Source of the DNA: a bacterium
GTDB lineage: Bacteria > Patescibacteriota > Minisyncoccia > Phycocordibacterales > Phycocordibacteraceae
Length of the DNA stretch: 11,395 bases
NCBI GenBank assembly: GCA_021812955.1
Contig: JAKAMJ010000015.1
Span: forward strand, 1-11,395
Direction of reading: 5' to 3'
Part shown: positions 1 to 6,030 of the stretch, one piece after another
How positions within the stretch are numbered: position 1 is the stretch's first letter
Layout of the letters: every line of letters begins with the position of its first letter
Program-made: the position numbers and the translations under genes
The notes under the pieces: model-generated
What the model saw: only the letters and a program-made list of their open reading frames with translations
What the model was told of the DNA's origin: nothing
Database searches by the model: none

Positions 1-540
1 TTGCTCGGCGACCAGATCGCCCGCCGCTGTGCCGAGTGCGAACGTAAATAGGATGGCGAGCCAGTAGAATGCCTCGCGGCCGGTCGTCACGATGGAGTGG
101 ATCGAGAGCGTCTTCTCGACCGCATACCAGATAGCGAATATCACGGCGAGTATGCCCGCGAACACCAGCGTGCTCGTCATGAGTGAGACGCCGAGGTTAT
201 CCGTCAGGTTATCGGTTATCTGCGTGCCTACGACGCTGATAAGTACGATGGCGAGCCAGTAGATGCCTGGGATGTACCTGCGTGCTCGGAACTGGAAGAA
301 CAGCACGACCGCAAGCAGCGTTGCGGTGATAATCGTGGTGAGGGTAAGGCCAAAGTTGAGGTTCGTACTGAGGAAGTCCGAGGCGGTCTCGCCAACCGTC
401 GTGCAAAGAATCTTGATAGCCCAAAAGTAAATCGTTACTTCGGGAACCTTGTTGAGCATCTGCTTCCACTTACCGCTTTGTAGAGATTCAGCAGAACGTG
501 TGCTGGGCAGCGAAACGTCAGATACGTAATGTGGCGGCAT
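1..540 (-). CDS. COG4705-type multi-pass membrane protein, C-terminus cut by window edge
   Basis: An open frame runs from the ATG at 540 off the left edge, giving 180 residues with no stop. The protein is strongly hydrophobic with about five TM segments in view. It carries an internal repeat: TTVGETASDFL near 47-57, VVGTQITDNL near 103-112 and FALGTAAGDL near 167-176, each with a small-residue GxxxxD core inside or next to a helix. The stretch KVPEVTIYFW at 31-40 followed by the first repeat is typical of the uncharacterised membrane-anchored protein family COG4705. Function is unknown; the repeated acidic and glycine core could suggest transport, but that is only inference. An alternative start is the internal ATG at 459 (MLNKVPEV), close to where many family members begin. 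The start at 540 is favoured by a promoter-like sequence immediately upstream; no Shine-Dalgarno sequence is seen at either start. Confidence 0.75.
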   Translation of the reverse strand, partial: MPPHYVSDVSLPSTRSAESLQSGKWKQMLNKVPEVTIYFWAIKILCTTVGETASDFLSTNLNFGLTLTTIITATLLAVVLFFQFRARRYIPGIYWLAIVLISVVGTQITDNLTDNLGVSLMTSTLVFAGILAVIFAIWYAVEKTLSIHSIVTTGREAFYWLAILFTFALGTAAGDLVAEQ

Positions 541-551
541 GTGAATAGATT

Positions 552-581
552 ATTTTAACTAGTAATACTGCGCGAGGTCAT
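552..581 (-). promoter_or_regulatory. Candidate promoter of the COG4705-type gene
   Basis: On the minus strand, ATGACC (-35 like, 576-581) is followed after 18 nt by TAAAAT (-10 like, 552-557, five of six consensus bases). Transcription would begin about 5 nt before the ATG at 540. A second -10 like hexamer, TAATCT, ends 6 nt before the ATG. Either gives a very short or absent leader, consistent with no visible ribosome binding site. The space 541-616 holds only this; no convincing terminator with a U-run was found for the gene ending at 617. Confidence 0.4.
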
Positions 582-616
582 ACTCGTTGTTTCGAATGAG
601 ACGAGCTTGGCGTGCT

Positions 617-1249
617 CTATTGACCGACAACCTCTGCGCCACCCGGTGCCTTTGTAGCATCCGCGTATACCGGTGCGTAATTCGGCGTACTAACCTCTAC
701 GTGGAACTTGAGCGTATCCACCGTCGTACCATAGACACCGTGCATGTTCACGCCGTAGTGCCACGGACCAGACTGGCCATCGAAGTGTACCGTACTAGAC
801 CCATGTGGCGGAAGCGTGAAGCCGGTGAGCTGCTTGTAGTATCCCTCTTTCTTTCCGCTTGCCATGTCAGTCACCGTGTAATACGCCTCAAAATTCGAGA
901 GCGTCTTTCCAGTGACGTTCTGAACGGTGAGCTGGAGGTGATCGCTCACGGCGTTACCAGCAGCATCAGTATTATTCTCCACCATGATTGAAGAGATTTT
1001 TATACCCTGTGCAGTCGCCGTGTTCTTAATCTGATTCGGATACAGGCCTGGCACGATGTCTTCTGCCGTCTGCGATGTGCCAGTAACTGCGTTTGTGCTT
1101 GACGCGGCCGCCCCTACAGAAACGGTACTCGGTGTCTGTGTGGAAGGTTGAACGGCGACCGTTGTCTTGCTAGCGCTATTCGTGCTGATAAATACAACTC
1201 CGAGCAGCACAACCACTACCGCTGCTCCAATGACATACTGTGTTTTCAT
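617..1249 (-). CDS. Membrane-anchored secreted protein with beta-sandwich-like domain, function unknown
   Basis: This 210-residue protein has an N-terminal uncleaved-signal or TM segment (about 5-22), a Ser/Thr/Ala-rich linker (about 23-65) and a folded domain (about 66-195). The domain alternates polar and hydrophobic residues as in an Ig-like or FxLYD-like beta sandwich: HLQLTVQNVTGKTLSNF, then YYTVTD, then FTLPPHGSSTVHF. No Cys is present, so it is not a lipoprotein, and no catalytic motif is visible. It is the last gene of the cluster, 28 nt after the second permease, which suggests an extracytoplasmic partner or substrate of the ABC system. I do not recognise a named family. The start ATG at 1249 gives the complete signal segment; no clear Shine-Dalgarno sequence precedes it. 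Confidence 0.7.
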   Translation of the reverse strand: MKTQYVIGAAVVVVLLGVVFISTNSASKTTVAVQPSTQTPSTVSVGAAASSTNAVTGTSQTAEDIVPGLYPNQIKNTATAQGIKISSIMVENNTDAAGNAVSDHLQLTVQNVTGKTLSNFEAYYTVTDMASGKKEGYYKQLTGFTLPPHGSSTVHFDGQSGPWHYGVNMHGVYGTTVDTLKFHVEVSTPNYAPVYADATKAPGGAEVVGQ

Positions 1250-1277
1250 ATGATTCTTAGGTTATTCATAATACGCG

Positions 1278-2261
1278 TCATGGCGAAGCGGCCATGATTC
1301 GTTTGTTGCTCATACCTGCATATGAGAGCGCTATCCCTGCACCGAGGAAGAGAAGGAGGACGAGGAGATCTGGCCACTTATCGTTCATGATAAAACCGAG
1401 GGACTTGTCGTTATACATCGTCTTGATGCCAAGGGTGGCGAACGAGAGCCGCTCGTAATGCTTCTCGACAGAACTCACCTCAAGTGCGTTCCGGAGATTT
1501 TCATAGTGCTTGAACTGGCCTATGACAGCCTCCTGTCCGTTCTGGGTCATGTGCATGTGCGCGAAGAAGCCACCCGGCACCTGATTGTCCGGGTCCATGG
1601 TGTCGCCGATCTGCGGGATAATGAGCACAAAGACCAGCCACAACGAGAACGCGAGCATGAGCGCACGCGGGAGGTCGGAAATGAAGAGTGCGAGCGCTGC
1701 AGAAAAGCAGAAGAAAAAGAGCAGGTACCCGAAGGTGTAGAGAAGCACCAATCCGAGTTTGATGAGTTCACTCGTCGTGAAGCCGACATGTCCGATGCCG
1801 GATATCGCGACGACAGTGAAGAGCCCGATACCTAGGACGAGGGTACCGAGCATAACACTTGCACCGAGCAGTTTTCCTCCCATGAGTTCATTTCTCGTGA
1901 CAGGACGAGTAAGCAGCAGCCGAGAGGTGTTATTGCCCTTTTCTTTTGCGATAGACAAGTAACCGAGCACGAGCGCGATAACCGCACCGATTATCTCCAG
2001 ATATTCGACGGTGCCGCGCAACATCTGCAGCGGGTAGTATGCAGGCTGCGTGAGCACAATGGACTGCAATTGAGCTGGTGACAGCTGCGAGAGAGCGGCG
2101 TGATACTGGGCTACCTGCGACTGAAACGCGAACGACGCGACCAATATCGAGATGCCGGTAAGCGCGAGGAGGAAGAACGCAAGCGTGAGAAAGAGCGAAT
2201 TACGCGAAGCATCCTTCACCTCTTTGCGAGCAATGGTAATGATGTGTGGGGATCGGTTCAT
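1278..2261 (-). CDS. ABC-2/NosY-like permease, second subunit
   Basis: This 327-residue membrane subunit has about six TM helices (near 22-46, 86-104, 133-156, 168-193, 198-217 and 298-316). The N-terminus, IITIARKEVKDASRN, matches the cytoplasmic amphipathic start of NosY/ABC-2 permeases (COG1277). After TM2 comes the cytoplasmic AKEKGNNTSRLLLTRPVTR segment, which the family uses to contact the ATPase. Extracytoplasmic loops are at about 47-85 and 218-297; the second is large and polar, with Met and His residues (FFAHMHMTQ, 232-240). Its ATG overlaps the stop of the first permease (ATGA, 2258-2261), implying translational coupling. With the ATPase and the first permease it should form a heterodimeric ABC-2 exporter or membrane-remodelling complex; the substrate cannot be read from sequence. 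Confidence 0.85.
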   Translation of the reverse strand: MNRSPHIITIARKEVKDASRNSLFLTLAFFLLALTGISILVASFAFQSQVAQYHAALSQLSPAQLQSIVLTQPAYYPLQMLRGTVEYLEIIGAVIALVLGYLSIAKEKGNNTSRLLLTRPVTRNELMGGKLLGASVMLGTLVLGIGLFTVVAISGIGHVGFTTSELIKLGLVLLYTFGYLLFFFCFSAALALFISDLPRALMLAFSLWLVFVLIIPQIGDTMDPDNQVPGGFFAHMHMTQNGQEAVIGQFKHYENLRNALEVSSVEKHYERLSFATLGIKTMYNDKSLGFIMNDKWPDLLVLLLFLGAGIALSYAGMSNKRIMAASP

Positions 2262-3193
2262 AGCTGCAAATCATTTGCGCTGGTGTGCCGCCCGAGCGCA
2301 TAGGCACTCACGCCGGTTGTGGCGGCAAGGTAGGCAAGAAGTGCACCAAGCGGCACAACGAGCGCCGCACCATTTGAACGTAAGAGGTCGAGTGCGCTCC
2401 GCGTGTAGAACTGCCCGATCGAAATCGGTCCGAATATCGTGCTCATGAGAGAAAAGAACTTTCCTTGATCTGGAAATGCATTTGCGAGAGTGACCGGATT
2501 CAGAAGCGCTACCGGATTCTGGCCGGTCGTGAGCTCGGGTATGATGAACACGACTGCAACCCAAAGCAGGATGGGAATGAAGAGTGCGGTAGATTCGTTT
2601 CGCGATACGATTGCGAACAAAAGTCCGAGTGATGCAAATATACCCAAGTATAGAAATGATGCCGCGTAGAATCCCAAAAGATACAGGAATTCAATGCCTG
2701 AAAGATGGAGGGCAGGTATGAGAAGTGCGGAAAGAGCACTCACGCTATAGGTAGCAAAGACGACACCCGCGAGTGCCAGGAAGATACCGAGCAATTTGGC
2801 AAACGCGTATCGTGCCTTGCTCACTGGGCGCACAAAGGTGAGCGGCAGGACGCCGGACGCGCGCTCGCGTATGAATGATCGGTGGCCGATAACAATAGCA
2901 AGCAGCGCGCCAATGAGCAGTATATAGATGAGCATATTGTCGAAGACGAGGAGCGGCGAAACGCCATCAAGCGGATTTGGTATGACGTTTGTCACGCCTT
3001 GTGTAGCCAGATATGCCACCGAGGCGTGATAGATCGCGTTCGTCGTGCTGCGCGTCGACCAGCCGATGTACACAGAGAAGAAGGTCATGGTGAGGAAGAT
3101 GCCCAGCAGAAGCAGAAACGTTTTCTCACGCAAGAGCGCGCGCCATTCATTACGCACTATGACCGCTACAAGCGGCGGCACGTCCTTTCTCAT
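2258..3193 (-). CDS. ABC-2 type permease, first subunit
   Basis: This 311-residue protein has about six TM segments (near 25-45, 86-103, 134-158, 167-192, 202-220 and 277-298). It shares its plan with the neighbouring permease: cytoplasmic VRNEWRALLREK before TM1, an extracytoplasmic loop at 46-85, and a cytoplasmic FIRERASGVLPLTFVRPVSK motif (107-126) parallel to KEKGNNTSRLLLTRPVTR in the other subunit. The two are probably ancient paralogues forming a heterodimer. It also resembles DUF3526-like/NosY-related permeases. The start codon overlaps the ATPase stop by 4 nt (ATGA, 3190-3193) and its own stop overlaps the next start, so the three ABC genes are translationally coupled. Confidence 0.85.
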   Translation of the reverse strand: MRKDVPPLVAVIVRNEWRALLREKTFLLLLGIFLTMTFFSVYIGWSTRSTTNAIYHASVAYLATQGVTNVIPNPLDGVSPLLVFDNMLIYILLIGALLAIVIGHRSFIRERASGVLPLTFVRPVSKARYAFAKLLGIFLALAGVVFATYSVSALSALLIPALHLSGIEFLYLLGFYAASFLYLGIFASLGLLFAIVSRNESTALFIPILLWVAVVFIIPELTTGQNPVALLNPVTLANAFPDQGKFFSLMSTIFGPISIGQFYTRSALDLLRSNGAALVVPLGALLAYLAATTGVSAYALGRHTSANDLQL

Positions 3194-3939
3194 ATCTTTT
3201 CTTCCATTTGCACGTAGATGGTCTCGAGCGACACTTCATCCGGAAAATCGGCGAGTGTCTTTTCGAGTGTCTCGTTGTAGATCAGGCGGCCCTTGTTGAG
3301 CACTCCGATTGACGTGCAGGTCTTTGCCACCTCAGAGAGGAGGTGGGTATTCATGAAGATAGTCATGCCTTTCTCGCGGTTGAGCCGGAGGATTATGTCG
3401 CGCAAGTTCTTTATACCCACAGGATCAAGACCCGTGGTCGGTTCATCGAGGAAGAGGACTTCCGGCTCATGGAGGATAGCCTGCGCCACACCGATGCGCT
3501 GCCGCATACCTTTTGAGAAGGACTTCAGCTTCTTGTGTTCGACACCGCGGAAGTCGAGGAAGCCGAGCACCTCGTCGATTCGTTCATCGACGTTTTCTAC
3601 ACCGGAGAGCCGAGCGAAATACGCGAGGTTCTCGTACGCAGTGAGGTCATTGTAGAACGTGACATTTTCTGGGAGGTAGCCGATCTTGGCACGGACTTCT
3701 TGCGCGTCACGAACGGTATCGAGGCCTGCTATGCGCGCCGTACCCGCCGTCTGGCGCAAGAGCGTAGTAAGAATACTGATGGTCGTCGTTTTCCCTGCGC
3801 CGTTGTGACCCAAGAATCCGAAGATTTCGCCTTGTGGAACGACTAGGTTGAGTTCGTGCAGGATGGTCTTCTCTGCGTATGCATGAGTAAGGCCAGCGAG
3901 TTCGATGGCGGGTTCTGTCTTTGTGATCGATGGTGTCAT
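3190..3939 (-). CDS. ABC transporter ATP-binding protein (CcmA/NosF-like)
   Basis: This 249-residue nucleotide-binding subunit is cytoplasmic and powers the two adjacent permeases. Walker A is GHNGAGKTT (44-52). The Q-loop position reads IGYLPEN (86-92), with Glu in place of Gln, as is common in ABC-2 systems. The signature is FSKGMRQRI (141-149), Walker B is VLFLDEP (161-167), the D-loop follows at GLD (170-172) and the switch His is in NTHLL (H199). The FSKGMRQR signature and the pairing with NosY-like permeases resemble the NosF/CcmA group (COG1131). Length is normal for a stand-alone ATPase. The start at 3939 lies about 11 nt after a strong hairpin and has no Shine-Dalgarno sequence, so an internal start is possible, but residues 11-40 are conserved fold and must be included. 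Confidence 0.95.
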   Translation of the reverse strand: MTPSITKTEPAIELAGLTHAYAEKTILHELNLVVPQGEIFGFLGHNGAGKTTTISILTTLLRQTAGTARIAGLDTVRDAQEVRAKIGYLPENVTFYNDLTAYENLAYFARLSGVENVDERIDEVLGFLDFRGVEHKKLKSFSKGMRQRIGVAQAILHEPEVLFLDEPTTGLDPVGIKNLRDIILRLNREKGMTIFMNTHLLSEVAKTCTSIGVLNKGRLIYNETLEKTLADFPDEVSLETIYVQMEEKI

Positions 3940-3951
3940 GATTGTTTAGCG

Positions 3952-3984
3952 CGAGCACGCCTAGCGCAATGCTAGGCGCTTCGC
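3952..3984 (-). promoter_or_regulatory. Strong stem-loop in the leader between the acidic-protein gene and the ABC genes
   Basis: A perfect 8-bp stem (CGCCTAGC at 3958-3965 and GCTAGGCG at 3971-3978) encloses a 5-nt loop. After a small internal loop a further CGCGA/TCGCG pairing extends it (about 3952-3956 and 3980-3984). It occupies most of the 54 nt between the two genes and ends about 12 nt before the ATPase ATG. No U-run follows it on either strand, so it is a poor rho-independent terminator. A processing or mRNA-stability hairpin, or one limiting translation of the ABC genes, is more likely; this is inference. Confidence 0.45.
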
Positions 3985-3993
3985 GTACGTGCC

Positions 3994-4341
3994 TTACTGA
4001 GCCGTGTTAGATTCGCTCACGCCGGTCTCTGCGCCCTGTGCGCCATCAACCTCCGCACCCTGCCCCTCAGCCTGTGCCGAGTTTTCTGGTGCATCCGCGA
4101 CTTCAGTGTCTGACCCGCCCACGTCCTGGTGTCCAACCTGGACATCCGTATTAGCGTTCGTGTCATCCGCCTGTTCACCATCTACATGGTTTGGATCCTG
4201 AGCGGTCGATTGAACCGCCGTAGAAGCCGTCACTGGGTTCGGCGTCACGCTCGCGGCGTGAGCAGCAACCCCCGCGGCTCCGGTCATGCCAACGATAAAC
4301 GCGGCAAGGACAGGAAGGTACTTCTTCGTAGTCATAAGCAT
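3994..4341 (-). CDS. Secreted acidic low-complexity protein, function unknown
   Basis: This 115-residue protein has a classic Sec signal peptide: basic TTKK, hydrophobic core at about 8-25, and AHA-A cleavage near 27-31. The mature part (about 85 residues) is low complexity, rich in Ala, Gly, Gln, Thr, Asp and Glu. It has about 16 acidic residues and not one Lys or Arg after position 7, and no Cys or predicted fold. It is probably an intrinsically disordered, strongly anionic extracytoplasmic protein; no enzyme family is recognised. The ATG at 4335 (MTTKKYLP) is an equally good start. Upstream, the minus strand at 4356-4369 can form a TGAGG-GCAA-CCTCA mini hairpin about 14 nt before the start. 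It lies between the sigma/anti-sigma pair and the ABC genes, so it may be a product or substrate of the module. Confidence 0.65.
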   Translation of the reverse strand: MLMTTKKYLPVLAAFIVGMTGAAGVAAHAASVTPNPVTASTAVQSTAQDPNHVDGEQADDTNANTDVQVGHQDVGGSDTEVADAPENSAQAEGQGAEVDGAQGAETGVSESNTAQ

Positions 4342-4406
4342 CTCGTTATGGGTAATGAGGTTGCCCTCACCTGAGACTACGCGGTTCGCCCTCGGTTCCT
4401 TACAAG

Positions 4407-4901
4407 CTAATTCGACCCGTCCTGTGGTACTCCGAGAGGAGCACTCGCCGTCGAAACTTGATGGGTCAAATATTCGTAGGTGCGTTGGCCAAAATCAAAA
4501 TGGTTCAAGAGCATACCGAGACCGATGCTCAACACTATGACAATAAGTACGAGTGTTGCTGTGGCATATTTGTACCCTCGACGCGTGTGACGGAGGCCAT
4601 AGTACGCGATGACCGTAAAAAGGGCGGTGATGCCCAGCCACGCAAATGGGATGCTCTGGGCAATATCTTGTATGGAAGAACTCTGTAGTTTCGCAATTCC
4701 GTCGTTATCGAAGAAAACGAATTCCGCAATGGCGAACGCGAGGCCGCCGACGACAATCGAAGCCGTCGCAAGGAACCAGATCATGCTTCGGCTGAAGAGA
4801 AACTTCCAGCGCGCGATCGGCAGCGCGTTGCGCGCTTCGAGTTCCTTCACTATCTCCTGCGGGAATGTGTCGTCTTGGTTCATATCAGTTTTGTTCATCA
4901 T
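4407..4901 (-). CDS. Three-TM membrane protein, candidate anti-sigma factor
   Basis: This 164-residue protein has a cytoplasmic N-terminal tail of about 40 residues containing PQEIVKELEARNALPIARW, then TM segments near 40-63, 84-103 and 112-134. A very basic RHTRRGYKY loop (104-112) should be cytoplasmic, so by the positive-inside rule the N-terminus is in and the C-terminus out. The reading frame overlaps the sigma gene by 17 nt and is preceded by AAAGAGGT, a good ribosome binding site for the ATG at 4901 or the adjacent one at 4898. Tight coupling to an ECF-type sigma gene plus a short cytoplasmic tail and membrane helices is the usual arrangement of anti-sigma factors, but no ZAS (HxxxCxxC) motif is present. 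The role is therefore inferred from context only. The W-x-F-L before TM1 resembles conserved CPR membrane proteins (from memory). Confidence 0.7.
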   Translation of the reverse strand: MMNKTDMNQDDTFPQEIVKELEARNALPIARWKFLFSRSMIWFLATASIVVGGLAFAIAEFVFFDNDGIAKLQSSSIQDIAQSIPFAWLGITALFTVIAYYGLRHTRRGYKYATATLVLIVIVLSIGLGMLLNHFDFGQRTYEYLTHQVSTASAPLGVPQDGSN

Positions 4902-5454
4902 ACCTCTTTAGTTTCTCTTTGAGTTTTGCCTTGGCACGATGCAGGTACACGGCGACCGTACCGGCCGGCAGTTCAAGGATATCCGAAATCTCGTCATAGC
5001 TCTTGCCCTCGAAGAAGCGGAGGAGAAGTACATCGCGGTACTTGAGATCGAGCGTATCAAGCGCCACACGCACTGCTTCGCGGTCGATGGCTGTGTTTGC
5101 TTCTCGTTCGATATCAAGGTCGTCGGCAATCCGGCCGAACACCTCAAGGTCAGTCTCCGATTCCATAGTACGCGGCCGATTCTTCTGCTTGCGGAAATGG
5201 CTGATGGTCTCGTTACGCGCGATGCGGTACAGCCATGCGCTGAATGGGAGATTCGGGTCGTAGTCGTTTAGGTGGAGGTACGTCTTGATGAACGTCTCTT
5301 GGAGGATGTCCTTGGCCGTCTCTGCATCGAGCGAGCCGAGCTGAACGACATATCGACGGATACGCGTATCGTACCTGGCAACGATAAGGGCAAAGGCGTC
5401 CCGGTGCGCTAGGGCTTCTTTGACCAATACCTGATCCGGCACGTTTTCGTCCAT
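4885..5454 (-). CDS. ECF-type RNA polymerase sigma factor
   Basis: From the ATG at 5454 this is 189 residues, the usual ECF length. Sigma region 2 spans about 18-91, with DILQETFIKTY (49-59) and the promoter-melting segment FSAWLYRIARNETISHF (71-87). A variable linker follows (92-126), then region 4 at about 127-183 with the helix-turn-helix YDEISDILELPAGTVAVYLHRAKAK. No extra C-terminal domain is present. The same frame stays open to an ATG at 5619, but those 55 residues have unusual Cys/Trp-rich composition and no family match, so 5454 is preferred; AAGGGA lies just before it, though spaced very closely. A weak promoter candidate is TTGCTG (5625-5630), a 16-nt spacer and TATAGA (5603-5608). 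The overlapping membrane protein gene is the likely regulator. Confidence 0.92.
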   Translation of the reverse strand: MDENVPDQVLVKEALAHRDAFALIVARYDTRIRRYVVQLGSLDAETAKDILQETFIKTYLHLNDYDPNLPFSAWLYRIARNETISHFRKQKNRPRTMESETDLEVFGRIADDLDIEREANTAIDREAVRVALDTLDLKYRDVLLLRFFEGKSYDEISDILELPAGTVAVYLHRAKAKLKEKLKRYDEQN

Positions 5455-5603
5455 TCCCTTAACCGTATCACGGCCTGCCAGGATGGCGATACTCTCACTG
5501 CAGCAAGGCAAGTGACAGAGTGGCATCCAGTATTTACGCCATATTTCCATGGCAAATAAGATTTCCGGCGGCGTCGTGCATACGAGCCAAGAAAAACTAA
5601 TCT

Positions 5604-5840
5604 CTATAGGACCTTGCATCCAAGCAGCAACACGCCTGATGGTATGCGGCTTGCCATCTCCCCTTCCGCAAGGACTCGGATCGGATCGCCCGCGGCAAGC
5701 GAGGTCGACGCGTTCCCGATATCACAATACGCTTTTGATACGGAGCTTGTCGTGAGTTGAATGAGCGTGTCGCCGTTCTGTTGGCTCACGCCTGCCACCG
5801 TACCGGAAGCAACGAGCGTGCTCTCGCGCCAGAGGCTGCT
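5604..5840 (-). pseudogene. N-terminally truncated OB-fold (tRNA_anti-like) protein remnant
   Basis: After the L33 stop codon the minus strand encodes an uninterrupted segment beginning SSLWRESTLVASGTVAGV and ending LLLGCKVL before a TAG. The pattern is a five-strand OB fold of the tRNA_anti-like type seen in small secreted CPR proteins: GTVAGVSQQNGDTLIQL, then YCDIG, then LAAGDPIRVLAEGE, then SGVLLLGCKVL. It includes the spaced Cys pair. The signal peptide and upstream region such proteins normally carry are missing, because an in-frame stop lies 9 nt into the end of the L33 gene. The only available start is GTG at 5798, which would cut off the first strand. It is probably a decayed or truncated gene; a minimal 65-residue product from GTG is the alternative. 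Confidence 0.5.
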
Positions 5841-5995
5841 TATTTCTTAGCTTCCTTGAAGGTGACGCGCTTACGAAGCGTGGGGTCGAACTTGGTGAGC
5901 TCGATCTTGCGCGTGGTGGTCTTCTTGTTCTTGCGCGTCCAGATGACGTGCGACGACTTGGTAGACTTGAGCTTTATGAGACGAATCTGTGACAT
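5840..5995 (-). CDS. rpmG: 50S ribosomal protein L33
   Basis: This 51-residue basic protein, beginning MSQIRLIKLKST and containing HVIWTRKNKK (16-25), is L33. It binds 23S rRNA near the E site of the large subunit. It is the cysteine-free form: the two zinc-ribbon CxxC pairs are absent, with Lys/Thr at the usual places. Beta-strand residues ARKIELTKFDP-like (TRKIELTKFDP, 28-38) and the ending TFKEAKK fit the family. It is preceded 27 nt upstream by the Clp gene on the same strand, and has its own strong promoter-like element directly before the ATG, so it may be transcribed independently. There is no Shine-Dalgarno sequence. Confidence 0.95.
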   Translation of the reverse strand: MSQIRLIKLKSTKSSHVIWTRKNKKTTTRKIELTKFDPTLRKRVTFKEAKK

Positions 5996-6001
5996 AGGGG
6001 A

Positions 6002-6030
6002 AATATAGCAGGAAGGGCGGAGTTAAGCAA
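6002..6030 (-). promoter_or_regulatory. Candidate leaderless promoter of rpmG
   Basis: On the minus strand, TTGCTT (6025-6030) is separated by 17 nt from TATATT (6002-6007), which is preceded by TGC and so makes an extended -10 element (TGCTATATT). Only 6 nt separate the -10 box from the ATG at 5995, so the expected start site is the A of the start codon. The element overlaps the stop codon of the Clp gene (6023-6025). Confidence 0.55.

Noticed and set aside
541..616. Rho-independent terminator after the secreted protein gene
   Set aside because: Only 4-5 bp stems without a following U-run were found.
587..991. Plus-strand frame over the secreted protein gene
   Set aside because: Arg-rich translation without motifs; the minus-strand frame has a signal segment and a beta-domain pattern.
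5531..5556. GCCAT/ATGGC inverted repeat upstream of the sigma gene as an operator
   Set aside because: Only five paired bases around a 6-nt centre, with no second copy to support a regulator site.
5455..5619. Upstream in-frame extension of the sigma factor to ATG 5619
   Set aside because: The extra 55 residues are Cys/Trp-rich, match no sigma region and would overlap the OB-fold remnant; the length from 5454 is normal for ECF sigma factors.
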